A stretch of 64,000 nucleotides of DNA from Carposina sasakii (Eukaryota > Arthropoda > Insecta > Lepidoptera > Carposinidae): the NCBI GenBank assembly GCA_014607495.2, contig CP053152.1, positions 1,674,001 through 1,738,000 on the forward strand. Reading direction: 5' to 3'. Positions 23,890 to 35,929 of the stretch are shown in pieces. The translations under genes and the position numbers were made by a program. Below the pieces are notes generated by a model. The model searched no databases. It worked only from the letters and a program-made list of their open reading frames with translations, and had not been told where the DNA came from. Every line of letters begins with the position of its first letter. Position 1 is the first letter of the stretch.

Positions 23890-25945
23890 GGTCTCTTTCT
23901 GTCTGTGTCAAAAAATTTTATACTGACACGCGGTTGAAATTTAGTCTACAGGTGCCTAGTAATTACTTCCCTGTACAGTATATAGCTTGGTATATCTATA
24001 TACATCTGCTAATCACAACCAACCTGGGAACAAAGAGAAAAATATTGTTAAAACCAACAAAGAAACAATACATAAATGTAAACGTATTATAAACGCATTA
24101 GCGAGTGTTTCTGCTATGATTGAAGACTGTACACTCAGCATTGTATTCCAAGTACACATCTTTTAAAACATAATCATGTTTTGGAGCACAAGTGTAGCTA
24201 CAGCTATGATACGTTGTATGTAAAGTCTACTAGATTAAAAACTAAATTATAGACATGACATTAAATTAATAAGGCTGGGTAATGTCTGAAGTTATTATTA
24301 AGAAAGTCATGATGCGTGAGTGTAAGATTGAAAATGATTGAAATAAAAGAGATGTCTCTACAAAGACACATGTCAAAAATATCCAGCTGAAAATCAATGG
24401 TCCTCTTTATTATATCTTCGTAATCACGCCAAAACGACTGAACGAATTTTTATGAAACTTAGCTAATACATCAGAATATACAAAGCTATACAGTTCATAA
24501 TGACGACGCGTCGTCGTCGCGGGCGTCCACTAACACACTATAAAGGAACATCAAGGTACAAGTTAAACACAGAGCGGTTGATACCTTTACAATTCAGAGT
24601 ATACCATTATCTTTTTACCCTATACATACTGACACACACATAATTAATCTCACGACTCGGGCCAATAACCTCCCAAAACGGACCATAGACAGATCGTTTA
24701 CAGAGCCCGCTTTCGACACCACTGATGTAATTATAAGACGCGCAGAAGTTTTTAATTGCGACACTCTCCGTAAACGCCACACACGCAACGTCTAGGAATT
24801 CCAAGATAAAAACCTGCGTTAGACGCTGTTTTGTATCATTACACGATCTGTTATTATTTGAATGGTATAATTTACTAAGTGAATGTATTAATAGACATTA
24901 ATTTCAGACGCTAATAATCTTCTCTGGTACATATAGTTTTTGTATGCTAATTATTAAGTGAGAACTACAAGTATTTCTTTTATTTATTCCGAAGGAAAGG
25001 CAAAGGAAATCTGTTTCATAGAGCCGGAATAGAGCAGAAATTGCGTCTTTTTCTGTGCTTTGTGAATTTTTGTAACTGTATCCTGTGTACATACGGTCGA
25101 CAGTAATTCTGAGTATTCAAACTAGATATTTAGTTAGTAACTATGTAGATAAAACTTCTTTCATCACTACAGCACTTTTACATACAGATTCAATTTTATT
25201 TGCGTTTCGAAACGATTGCCTATTATTTATTGTTCAAGAAAACAATGTTCGTTTAGACAGGGCGCGTTCTAACAAGGACTGTGTTCGCGTTACACGTTTT
25301 CATCATTTTGTCAGTGTTCTGACGCAAGAGCGCAAATGTCAATCTCGGTGAACGCACGTGTGCTGGCAATGATTGATCACCGTCCCGTGGAGATTTTTTT
25401 AATGTAGGTTTTTGGATCGCAATTAATGAAGGAATGCTTGTTGGTTATGGCGAAGGACATGTTTTGAATGATGCCATATTTGGTGATATAAGTTATCCCA
25501 ATATAGACGAGAAGAAGGGTAAAAAGAGATATTATATGAAAACGTTTTTGATTGGGAACTACAATAGCCTTTGATTGCTATTAAAGTCCTATGAAACACT
25601 TACGTGAAAATATTTCAAGTAAAGTTAACCGTCAAGGTTGCTGGTACTAACACCGTCATCTCTTATATTGTGTGAACACGGTTTGGGACATAGGTGTACT
25701 GAAATATACAACTTTAGTGATTCTTTCATTTATCTTATCAGCATAAGTCCTGATATTGAAACCCATAAGGTGCAAACATTTATATGATTATTTATTTATT
25801 TATAAAAACATTTTCAAAGCATTACAGCTTGCGCCAATGCGCCTTGAAAGCTAAATAATTTAAAGTAGGTAAATAATTAAGTAAATAAATTACGAATTAA
25901 GACATACAGGTTGTTACCTATCATTCGCTTTTGATTCATTCATTC
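23890..25945. other. No gene recognised; one retroposon scar
   Basis: Mostly AT-rich. Around 24400-24540, ACTGAACGAATTTTTATGAA and GCGGGCGTCCACTAAC indicate a decayed minus-strand retroposon of the CGCCCGCGACT family. At 25250-25380 there is a moderately GC-rich unique patch without splice support. Confidence 0.45.
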
Positions 25946-25948
25946 ATT

Positions 25949-26120
25949 TCATGATGAAATAATGTCGCTGTTTGTTTCCGAGTCATGGATGTTTCGCTAT
26001 TTATCTATGTTCTTACATATTTTATATACCGTTGCTTAGTATCCACGATAGAAAACCTCAGGGATCTTAGTTTGGGACTAGGTTAATGTATTGCGAAGTG
26101 TGGAAATATTTATATTCTAA
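25949..26120 (+). mobile_element. tRNA-derived SINE, 5'-truncated copy
   Basis: Shares TGTTTGTTTCCGAGTCATGG, ATACCGTTGCTTAGTATCCA and GGGATCTTAGTTTGGGACTA, then a TGGAAATATTTATATTC tail, with the SINE at 12328-12584. The tRNA-like head with its A and B boxes is missing. Confidence 0.8.
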
Positions 26121-26124
26121 TCTG

Positions 26125-28065
26125 CTACGAGTATTTTGCTTATTATTGATATTACTAACAACTAGTACAAAGTAAATAAGGTACATTATAGAAGCATGGC
26201 AAAGAGGTGCAGATGTGTAAACCAGATCCATCACTGGGTCGTGCAGAATTACCATATCCTAGCCGTTGATGTCGATAGAAAATCTATCTGTAAACATTTA
26301 CACATTAGAAAGAGCTGTTGATAAATCATATAAATTTAAATACACGTATCCTGTTAAGAATCAAACCTGTGTATTTCACAAATAACCTCATTTATTTAAA
26401 GAAGAACACCCGACTGCGTAAATTTTTTTATTTAGTGTCACTTTTACATCTAAGACGAATCTCATGATTGATACCTCTCAAGTTCAAAAGCGACAACCCG
26501 TTTAGGCTCTAACCCTCCGTCTGGCGCAGTCAGGTAAAAATATGAAAACAATATTCGTAAAAAAACATAATGCTCTTCGTATTAGATGTATGCAGTCCCT
26601 AAAGCGTGCAATATGGCCGCTCATTTGTCAAACGCATGCGCCGATGACGCCGACAAGACAATCGCTTGCGCAAGCGCAAGTGCCAAAACTAACAGACACC
26701 CGACCTTATCCTGCAACGTGATTGATTAAAAAGTTTATTCTATTGTCTACGGTTACAAAAGTTTGTTAAGCTAGTTAGTGAATTCGAGTAGTTTATGCTA
26801 ATGCTGCTCGTGAGTTTCATGAACCAATATCTAGCTAGCCGATTATCCATTCTAGGTTTCAAACTTTTTAGAGGTTATGCAGGTGTTATAAATGATATTG
26901 AAAGAAAATTAGAACGATGAAACCGTAAAAATTAAGATATTGTAATATGTAAAGTATGCAGTTATATGTTTCATGTCTTAAGGAGTATGCGAAGACTCGA
27001 TTGTTGAAAGAACTGTGTCAAAATTATTTTGACACAGTTCTTTTAAGCCTATGAATACAATTTAGTAGGAGTCATAAACATAAACAAGAACTTGATTTTA
27101 CTTCATTCTAAACAAGACAGGTCATTAGTACTCCATTCTACGGTCAAGTTTAGCAAGGTTGAAGACCCTCGCCATTGTCAGCGTAATGATGAGATGAGTG
27201 ACGTGGATGTTAAGTATTCTCGACACGTGCCGATTAATGTGAGTCATAAAGCATTAATCGATTTGGGTTCAGTTTCTAATAGACACAGAAACCTGTATCA
27301 TTAGGCGTTGACTCGAAATTCAATTACACTCAAATGAGAAAAAAATAACCCTTATGTCACAAAAAACAAATAGTTCCTAACTCGAGACTCTCAAAGAAAA
27401 GTACAACTAAAAATACGGGTGAGAGAGTGTTTACATCTTTTCCTTATTGAATTTATTATTTTCTTTGGTTGAATCAAAGGCGGCAAAATATCATTATGAA
27501 AAAATGAAAAAAAACTATAGGAGCATTAAAGGCCGATTAAATGTTGACTTAAGACTTTTAAGTACCATGTTTGTGTTTAATAAATCAAGCCAAAACTCGT
27601 CCAAAATCCAAAACTAAACGCGATTTGTCACTTAAAAGAACAAACTGTCTTGTTTTGTTAGTTCCAAAACTATGAGGCACAGGTAATGAACTGTGGAAAT
27701 AACAACAGCCTCAACACACAGACCGGACATATGAGCAAATATGCAAACTGACAATCTCTGTCAAAATATTTAACCAAATATCTCAGATCCGGACTATGAC
27801 CCCAAAGAATAACTGTCTGAATCAAAAATGAAAATTCCCAGAACTCAAGTACGATCAAGCAACGCCCAAACCATCCCGAAGGCGACGAAAACCGTATTCA
27901 AATTACGCCCGAATCGCTCGAAGTGCGATGCAACATGGATACAACCCATCATTTCGGTAGCCAAAAACAAAGCTAAATAAATCCATTGTATAAGTGGCCG
28001 CCGAATTTTTGTGCCCATCAGGGGTCTGATGATAAATCGCGTACTTTTATGTGCATGATGCTAAC
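26125..28065. other. No gene recognised; short perfect hairpin inside
   Basis: AT-rich with a GC-richer patch at 26600-26710 (ACGCATGCGCCGATGACGCC, GCTTGCGCAAGCGC). A perfect 17-bp inverted repeat lies at 27007-27043. A 70-codon ORF at 27092-27304 has no recognisable family and is not supported. Confidence 0.45.
27007..27043. repeat. Perfect 17-bp stem, 3-base loop inverted repeat
   Basis: AAAGAACTGTGTCAAAA (27007-27023) and its exact reverse complement (27027-27043) flank TTA. The stem is too short for a typical microRNA precursor. It lies in AT-rich DNA with no nearby gene. Confidence 0.8.
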
Positions 28066-28069
28066 AAAG

Positions 28070-28220
28070 TGCGCTGGCATCACAATTTACGCGGGAATAT
28101 TTCAAAATGGCTGCCGTGTGTTTCTCATCGCGTGTGTCCGTGAGTGATTGCTGAAGTCAGTCGGCTAGCGGCTTCTAATTGCGAATATGAGCGTTGACCT
28201 TTAGGGCGAACACTTTTTCA
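28070..28220. promoter_or_regulatory. GC-richer unique island with YY1/Pho-like motif
   Basis: Contains ATTTCAAAATGGCTGCCGTG (a YY1/Pho-type AAAATGGC core) and CGCGTGTGTCCGTGAGTG, in DNA that does not match the repeats of the window. No coding signal. A regulatory role is inferred from motif and composition only. Confidence 0.25.
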
Positions 28221-28224
28221 TTGC

Positions 28225-30527
28225 AAATAAATCTTCGGACTGGAGGTGGATTTGATAAATTACATGAATTCGGATAATGTTATATTGTAGGAATTGTGAA
28301 TGACTTTTTAGTAACACGTAAAAAAAATCATACAAACATTATTCATGATGCGATAGCTTATAGAGCAGAAACAGTTCACGTTGTTATATCAGTTATGAAT
28401 TATTTTGTAAGTAATTCAGACTTTTTCTGTTTATAATTTCACAGAACATCCATGCCTAATTTGCAGTAATCCGATATATTAGTGTACTTTCTAATTTAGA
28501 ATGATAACATTAATTGTACGATCAGTATAGAGGTTCAAATAATAATTACAGATTACATGTCCGTTTTGAGCGCCTGCTCCTGACCCTGAGTTCTTTGATG
28601 GTGTAATGAAGGGTTTTTATTAAATCAACGTCAGAAGTCCATTAAAGATGGGCCCCTGCATGCGAGGCCATCAATCAACCGCACGATACGGATATACACG
28701 AGACATAATAAAAAGGAGATGGCTGCGTATCTGGACGAGCTCTGTGTTTACTTTTTGGATCCTAATTTAAATGTCTGTACTGTTAGAATACTTTTGCAGC
28801 CGGAAACTGGAATATCAGAGGAAATTGAAACGTATACCAGTAACATTAAGGGCAGAGGCTGTGGAGACAACATGCTTGATGGAGAGGACGCATCAACGTG
28901 ATACATTAAATCGCTTGTCATGAGATTTTAAAAGTTAAGGAACGACAAGAAATTTTGTATAAATATTTAACTTAGTTGACGGAATAATTTTAAAATATAC
29001 AATTGTTTATAAACATGGACAACAAACAAGTTTTTCCTCAATAAAACTAAATAAATGGTTTGCTAGATATAGGGTACATTGAAGTTAAACAGATCTAATT
29101 TTTACCCTATGCCATTGATTTGAAAAGTTTGAATTTGAAAATTGTTTTGTCGTAAAAGGGAACCGAAATACACAACTATTAACTATATACTGTACTAAAA
29201 ATCCGACAAATACATTCAGTTCCCAAAAACACAACAGCGTTGTCAAAAGAAATTCCTTTACAATATTTAACTAGAACCTCACTTCGATGTTGTCCCTAAT
29301 CTGAGATTCTCAAATCCTTTTAAAGTTTTCCTATTATCTGCATACTGAAGGGGTCATTAGCGGGAGAGGCAAAGAGAAAAAAAAATTGGGTAAAAATGTG
29401 ATGAGCTCGCTTCGGTCACGCTCCCGGCTGGCCCTTAAATTGGTCCTGGACAGGGATTTATAAGGGATATTAGTTACAAGAAATTTTGAACGTGTAATGA
29501 ATGTTAAAACAAGAGCTCCAAGATAAATTAGGACGTTTTTACTGTTTTAATGAGAATTGTCAAAGGGTTGTTGGACTAAAGAATATTTATACATAGTTGA
29601 AAAGCAGTACATATACCATTTGAAAATCAATAATCGTTTCAGTCTCCAACGTAAAGGTTGTCAGATCTACCAAAATCTTCACAAAACGAGAGAACTCAAA
29701 TGTTTTCAAGCAGTTTTGACCTTGGCAAGGTACCCTCATTACAGTCAGTCTTGCGTCTAAAAAATGGACCCTCAACAGGAATGTCCATTAGATAATATCG
29801 GAGGTCGTGTCGTGAGGGACACCCAAATGGAGGGACAGAAAAAAAGGATTTAGGTAACCCAAACTGTATGGAATGATCGTGTATTTTGTACTTTGTTTTT
29901 TAAGTGTATGGAATGATAAAATAACAATAGCGCAGAGGAATTAAATAAAGATCTGTTTAATAATATAGATATGTATTTAAGATAAGAGTCATAGAAATGG
30001 CGTATATAGCGCCTGCTAGTGACAATATGGTCTATAACATTCACCACAAATGCAAAATTATGATGGTAATTTGCATATAAAGTTCCTTGTCCAACCTTGG
30101 CTATTTTGTCCAGACAAAATAGTGACCAATATTCAGTAATCATAAGCCAAATGAACAGTATGACCAGTTTGGCCAAGTGGCATAAATTGCTGGGTAATTT
30201 GTTTAAGGAGCGGCTATTTACGCCAATGCCATAATCTGAATATCTGAAGTCGTGTCAGCAATTTGAATCAGATGGGAGGGATAGTTCCACATTCAGTCCA
30301 GAGATATATTGAAAATGTTCCGTATCAACAGCAAACCAATAGAAGATTTCTATGAATGACTTAACCCCGTCAGATAGAATGATTTGTTGAAAATATTGAT
30401 CAATGAAATCGAAGATTATTATGAAATGAATCCCAGAGTCGTCAGTATACTCTTTTCTAGAACCTACAACAGCACTGGCATTTGTCAGTGTCTTTATTCC
30501 TTGGTTCCATAAGACCAACAGACCTAC
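28225..30527. other. No gene recognised
   Basis: AT-rich DNA with many chance ORFs of 60-110 codons on both strands (for example 29850-30176 minus). None has a recognisable motif, neighbouring splice sites or codon bias. Confidence 0.5.
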
Positions 30528-30537
30528 GAATCAAAGT

Positions 30538-32726
30538 CGTCGTCGTCAGCCTATTGCAGTCCACTGCTGGACGTAGGCCTCCCCCAGTGTACGCCACATG
30601 GTTCGATCTCCCGTTTTTGCCATCCAGTCACTACCAGCCGTCCTCTTTATGTCATCGATCCATCTGGCCGGAGTCTCCATTCGAGAACCCGTTTACTCCA
30701 CCGTCCATCGGTTCTACGACAGATGTGGCCGGCCCACAGCCACTTCAGTCTGCTACATTTCGAGACTATGTCTGTCACTTTGGTCTTCTGCCGCATAATC
30801 TCATTTCGGACTTTGTCCATTCGCGAGATTCCGAGCATTGACCTTTCCATAGCTCTCTGAGTGACATGTAATCGGTGAGCCAGCCCCACCGTCAGGTTCC
30901 ACGTCTCGGCTCCGTAAGTCATGGCTGGTAGAACGCACTGATCGAACACCTTGGTCTTGAGGCATTGTGGCAAGGATGACTCAAAGATATGACGCAACTA
31001 CCCAAACGGGCAGCGTTCCAAGCAACCCAAGCTGCACTCTTCTGGTGATTTCTCCCTCGAAATTGTCTTTGACCAACTGCAATATTTGCCCAAGGTATAC
31101 ATACTTCTGAACAACTTCTAGGGCTACACCTTCGACGGATACCGGCTCAGGGATGATGTGTCGATTGAACATTACCTTGGTCTTGTCCAGGTTCATCCCG
31201 AGTCCCACACGTCTCGAGGCAGCATTGAGACTAGACAGCATTTTTTGTAGGTACTGCAGCGATTCAGCCATCAAAACTATATCGTCTGCAAAGCGGAGAT
31301 GCGTGAGACATTTACTATTGACGTTGATGCCTAGTCCATCCCACCGTAGCGTCTTGAAGACGTCCTCCATCGCGTTGGTGAAGAGTTTCGGGGATATTAC
31401 ATCACCCTGTCTCACACCTCGGAGTAATTGGATCGGTCTTGTTTGGTGGGTCTGGACTTGAACGGACATGGTTGCCATTTGGTAGATATTTCTCGGCACC
31501 TCCACATATCCAGTCGATTTGGCATCGCTGCAAGGATTCCAAAACGGCCCAGGTTTCGATGGAGTCGAAGGCTTTCTCGTAGTCCACAAAAACCATACAC
31601 AACGGTTAGTTATACTCCTCCGACTTCTATATAACCTGCCGTACAGTATGGATGTGGTCCACGGTGCTGTAGCCTTTGCGAAACCTGGCCTGTTCCGGTG
31701 GCTAGAAGGCGTCAAATCTCAATGCCAGACGATTGGTGACGACTCTCGAAAACAGCTTATAGACGTGGCTCAGAAGTGTGATCGGCCTATAGTTTTTGAG
31801 GAGCGTTTTGTCTCACCACACCCCTGCTCCACGCCTTCGGAGTAGTCCCATTGGCCAATACAGAGTTAAATAACCTTTTCAGCTACTCAAGGACTGGTTT
31901 TCCCCCAGCCTTAAGGAGCTCACAGGCCACTCCGTCCTCCCCGGGAGCCTTCCCATTCTTAAGCTGTCGGAGAGCCGCCCCAATTTCATCTATATCTACA
32001 TCTGGGAGATCGTCCGTAAAGTGGCGGGAGAGTGGAGCTCTGGGGTCGCTTGCGTCGGGTGGAGGCTTCGGTGCATGCGAGGCGTACAGATTTCCATAGA
32101 AGTCCTCAATTTCGGCGAGAATCTCTGGACCTGATGTGACAGTTTGGCCATTCGAGGTTCGAAGCTTTGTCAGGTGACTCCTTCCCAGCGCCTTGGTAAA
32201 GACTTTCGATCCTGGATTTTTCTCAATCGCCTCCTTAACGAGGCGTGTGTTCCACCTTCGGAGGTCGCGTCTCACCATGCTCCTGATCTTTTTGTTGAGC
32301 GACTGTGGATCTGGCAAAGCATCCTCTGGTGATTCCCGTCTAAGTCGCATCAGTTCCAGGGTCTCGCTAGACAGTTTGGACTTCTTATCTGGTCGCCTTT
32401 TCCGAAAGTGCCTTGTTCCCACTTCGCTTACAACCCCGATTATTCCTTGTAGGTCCTCGTCAACACTTGCCGGGGTTTTCAGGGCGGCAAATCGATTTTT
32501 CAATTCCAGTTGGAACGCATCATGTCCTGTTTGGGGCCAATTGGGACGAAGAACTTGCCTTACCATGCGGCTGTTTTCAAGTCTGAAGTCGATATTTAGG
32601 GTGCCTCTTACAAGTCGGTGATCGTTTCCGGTATTAAACCTGTTGATCACTGAAACATCCCTAAATATATGCCTTTTGTCCGTCATGATAAAGTCGATCT
32701 CATTCTTCGTCGTACCACCGCACCGC
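30538..32726 (-). pseudogene. RTE-type LINE, 5'-truncated, frameshifted endonuclease/reverse transcriptase
   Basis: Minus-strand non-LTR retrotransposon flanked by a perfect 10-bp direct repeat GAATCAAAGT (30528-30537 and 32727-32736). It starts in the last part of the endonuclease domain (TKNEIDFIMTDKRHIF, near 32700). It continues through a linker and RT (EIGAALRQLKNGKAPGEDG near 31960; VDYEKAFDS near 31570; LRGVRQGDVISP; LRFADDIVLM with catalytic FADD at 31281-31292) and the C-terminal CRRTDGRWSKRVLEW and GEAYVQQWTAIG. The stop is at 30546-30548, followed by a (GAC)n tail. The frame changes near 31860, 31600-31500, 31000 and 30660, so no full protein can be made. The clean duplication indicates a single intact insertion that later decayed. 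Confidence 0.93.
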
Positions 32727-33315
32727 GAATCAAAGTAGCAGAGTTAATATTTTGCACTCAGCCCTACACAGCACGCACAATTACATCACGACAACTACGT
32801 CGCTCCGATCGTGCGTGGACTGCTAACGCGCAGTCAACATTGATTTGATTGCTGAAACTGGAGCAGACACAAGGTCTAGTGCTTTACCGACTGTACGCTG
32901 AACATTACTGCTGAGTTCTTGATGATCATCATTGAACTCTAGCATCTTGATTATAAAGACTATGTGTTCTTTTTAAACGTGCATGTGAATGTTAACAATC
33001 TAAGTTATCTACTATAAGGATAATTATTTGAACTTGCTTGCGACCTGTGGCACCGTATATGTCAAATATATTTTCAAATAGCAACACGTCATGTTATTTC
33101 GTCAATTTAGATGGTAGCCCATGGCAAATTCAGGCACATACCTAGTTACATAACAAATGAGTCCTACAGTGACATAAGAACAAACAATTAGCGATCGGTA
33201 TCACGAGCGGGAGCTGCGTGACCGCTGCGCACGCGCCGCTCCTTACACTGTGAACTTAATGCCGGTTACAGACTCCGGGTTTTGAGTTTTGAACATATCT
33301 AGGTAGGTATATAGT

Positions 33316-33436
33316 ACAAAATATATATTATAAAATTATTAATAAAGAAAAATATATATTCTTGGTGGGTTCGATTCCCACCCGGGTGAGGAATTTTTTC
33401 AATTTCTTTATTAATAATTTTATAATATATAATATC
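33316..33436. repeat. Partial tRNA-derived SINE in an AT-rich palindrome
   Basis: TGGGTTCGATTCCCACCCGG (B-box plus T-stem) and the downstream TTTCTTTATTAATAATTTTA tail match the second half of 33632-33750. The tail is mirrored upstream by TATAAAATTATTAATAAAGA (33329-33348), giving a palindrome with the B-box in its centre. It looks like a rearranged second copy. Confidence 0.65.
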
Positions 33437-33631
33437 TTGACTAAGATAAAAACACTTCTCCATAATATAATCCGTTAGGATATGGTTGATCGTTTCATCA
33501 TTAAAACATTGTGGTGAGGGATTCAGCTTTGTTTGCAGAGATTTGGCTTATGTATAGCTATCGGGATGAAAAAATAACGTTTCCAATAATGTAATTTCAA
33601 AAAGAGATGGTAAAATTCGTCATCCCAGTAT

Positions 33632-33750
33632 TTGACCCCGTGGCTCAGTGGTAAGAGCGCTGGCACGGAATGCAGAGGTCGTGGGTTCGATTCCCACCCG
33701 GGTGAGGAATTTTTTTCCATTTCTTTATTAATAATTTTATAAAAATATAT
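33632..33750 (+). mobile_element. tRNA-derived SINE (degenerate tRNA-like head)
   Basis: A tRNA-like head has an A-box TGGCTCAGTGGT (33641-33652), D-arm GCTC/GAGC, and a perfect T-arm GTGGG-TTCGATT-CCCAC with B-box GGTTCGATTCC. The acceptor stem has two mismatches and the anticodon stem pairs poorly, so this is a tRNA-derived retroposon rather than a working tRNA. An AT-rich tail (TTTCTTTATTAATAATTTTA) follows. The minus-strand ORF over it reads as typical SINE-derived junk. Confidence 0.7.
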
Positions 33751-34175
33751 ATATTTAAACAATAATTATCCTAGCATTCCAGGCTAATTAAAATTGTAGG
33801 TTTTCATAAGATATCCTGAAATACTCATAATATTCCGAATTTAGAAGTACTGAGCTGTATCTTCAACAAAGAAGTTTGGATATCCAAAATGAATAATATG
33901 TATACTACAGTCCTTATTAAATTTACAAATTATATTAGATTACGATTACATATATAATATCCAATATGAACCTCCCTTCTACTGTATTCGACATAAGCTG
34001 CTACGAGTAAAACAGTTCGGTATGAAAATCCCTAATGATGATTATCTCGCCAGTATATCACATCACGTTCGGTGATTGATCATTTAAATGTTTTGACACC
34101 GCTTTCTAGCTGTTTGCGGTGGCGAAACGCCGTAATAGCATCACTTCTACAAATTAGATTATAATTCCTTCTGTG

Positions 34176-34540
34176 CTGATGCTATCACTAGAATATATTA
34201 GCTGCATCTCCGTGCATCTTCCGTGCATGTCGCAAGAGTCGATTAAGGAACTCGGGAATCCTCTCAGGCGATAAGCTAGCAACTTGTCACAGATTATTTA
34301 TATCCTCAGCCATGCCCCAGCCCCGTTTCGACTATCTTTTTTGACAGTTAATAGTGATGATGATGACTCATTGAAACTTAACAACTGGAAGCGGCATAAT
34401 GCCGTTTCTGAAGAAAATTATAGCAACACACACATACATGTCACTTCCAGTTCAATAAATGTCAAGTGATCATCACTATGAACTGTCAAAAAAGATAGCC
34501 GATACGGGGGATCTCTTATATGATACTGCAGTTCTGGCTA
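34176..34540 (+). repeat. Dispersed repeat family A, copy 3, split by a MITE
   Basis: GTGCTGATGCTATCACTAGA, GTCGATTAAGGAACTCGGGA and GATAAGCTAGCAACTTGTCA mark the left part. GATCTCTTATATGATACTGC and AGTTCTGGC mark the right part. The two are separated by the inverted-repeat element at 34321-34510. Confidence 0.75.
34321..34510. mobile_element. MITE with long TIRs, inserted in family A
   Basis: The left arm CCCCGTTTCGACTATCTTTT, continuing TTGACAGTTAATAGTGATGA, mirrors the right arm (reverse complement CCCCGTATCGGCTATCTTTT, continuing TTGACAGTTCATAGTGATGA). The arms are about 45 bp with a spacer of about 100 bp and no coding capacity. It splits a family A repeat; exact ends and target duplication are uncertain. 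Confidence 0.75.
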
Positions 34541-34660
34541 TGTATGTATGAATGTTAAGTTACTAGTTACACGCAGTAAGAAAACTATTTTTTTATTTAT
34601 TCTGAACAGATTATACTCCATAATCATTCCAAAAAAGCATAATCTATACATCTATACATA

Positions 34661-34976
34661 CAGGGTGTAAAAGACAACGTTGTTATTTTAATATCTCGTA
34701 TTCTGTGTAACGTAACGATCATTTTTTTCTATGGAACCAACCCTGGGAAACGAAAAAAATATTTTTGAAAAAAACTTTTTATTGCAAGGAATGTATTCGA
34801 TTGACTATATATATATAAAAATATACCTACAAAACTAACATTTTTAAATATTAATATGGTGTCTTTAAAAAAAGAATGTCTTTAAAGAAAAGGGGTGCTT
34901 CCATAGAAAAAAAGTTATCGTGATGTTACAAAGAATACGAGGTAATATAAGAACAAAGTTGTCTTTTTACACCCAG
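34661..34976. mobile_element. 316-bp TA-flanked MITE
   Basis: Left end CAGGGTGTAAAAGACAACGT, right end in reverse complement CTGGGTGTAAAAAGACAACT, both flanked by TA. The inverted similarity extends inwards (TATCTCGTATTCTGTGTAAC against TACCTCGTATTCTTTGTAAC). Interior is A/T-rich and non-coding. Its right TA touches the start of the next repeat at 34980. Confidence 0.85.
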
Positions 34977-34979
34977 TAT

Positions 34980-35285
34980 AATAAAAATGTAACGGATCGC
35001 TGTCTGTACATGGAAGATATATAAGAAAAAATATTCTAGAATACCTTTATCAACGCAATAGTACCCAAAATAATGATTTTTTGAATTATTGTCTGTTTGT
35101 ATGTGCGTTTGTGCACGCTAATCTCAGAAACGGCTGAACCGATTTCGATGCAGTTTTCAGGAATATATACTTAACATATAGGCTACTTTTTATCCCGGGA
35201 AAATGTTTTTATCCCGGATAATTTCGATATTTTGTTTTTTTTTCTGTAGTCCACGCGAACGGAGTCGCGGGCGTCCACTAGTTAT
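34980..35285 (-). mobile_element. Dispersed retroposon-like repeat (CGCCCGCGACTCCGTCCGCG family)
   Basis: Full-length-looking minus-strand copy. On the minus strand it begins GTGGACGCCCGCGACTCCGT, passes ATCCGGGATAAAAACATTTT, and ends with ACATGGAAG-type sequence and GTTACATTTTTATTA. It directly abuts the MITE at 34661-34976. ORFs overlapping it are incidental. Confidence 0.8.
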
Positions 35286-35553
35286 AAAATAAAATCGTGT
35301 GACCATCTCTCGCGTCTCACAAAAAAAATCTATCAACTGGCAGACATGGGACCTGAAATCCATATCCAAACCGCAGGTCCTGTTTGTGGTTACCACTGCT
35401 ATTATCCGAATAGGATACCTTGGCGACGCCGCCAGACACGTCACCAAGACGGAGTGAGCTACCAAATGAAGTACGACAGACACTATCAGATGATGATTGC
35501 ATAAATATTTTATTGGTTTGCTATAATAGTCGTCCTATATTCAAAACACTATA

Positions 35554-35910
35554 CAGTGATTTTTGGTCGTCAACGTTCCCGAAAACTACGGAATCTCATT
35601 ATCATCACGATCATATTTTTCTCCATGGAAGCATACCTGGGAAGTGTCTGGTTTCCAAAATATTAGGGTCCAAAGTTGACTAAATAGAATGCATATAGAC
35701 GCGCGTAGCAAGATTTTTTCACGAGAAATAATTAATATCTGTCTATAAAAAACTAACATAAACACTAGATAACATGCGCCCGATCAAGTAATTTAAAAAA
35801 ATAATCCAAAAAATTTAAATTTTTTCCCAGCATTTTTTTTGGCATAAACTTACTTTATTTGATGTATAGAGTACGTACCCTCCGTTAAGGTGGCCACGAA
35901 ATAGCACCTG
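35554..35910 (+). mobile_element. TA-flanked MITE family B, copy 3
   Basis: 357 bp between TA dinucleotides (35552-35553 and 35911-35912). It shares the whole body with copies 1, 2 and 4. The terminal repeats are diverged (CAGTGATTTTTGGTCGTC on the left; CAGGTGCTATTTCGTGGCC in reverse complement on the right). A TTGACTAAATAGA...GCATATAGACGCGCG junction shows an internal deletion of the TCTGCATAAATGC segment. Confidence 0.82.
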
Positions 35911-35929
35911 TATAGCGAAATCGAAATCC

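Noticed and set aside
31153..32621. Plus-strand ORFs opposite the LINE
   Set aside because: They are antisense shadows of the minus-strand reverse transcriptase; codon pattern and motifs lie on the minus strand.
33632..33708. Possible functional tRNA gene
   Set aside because: The T-arm and B-box are perfect, but the acceptor stem has two mismatches, the anticodon stem pairs poorly, position 33 is C rather than T, and a SINE-type tail with a second partial copy lies nearby.
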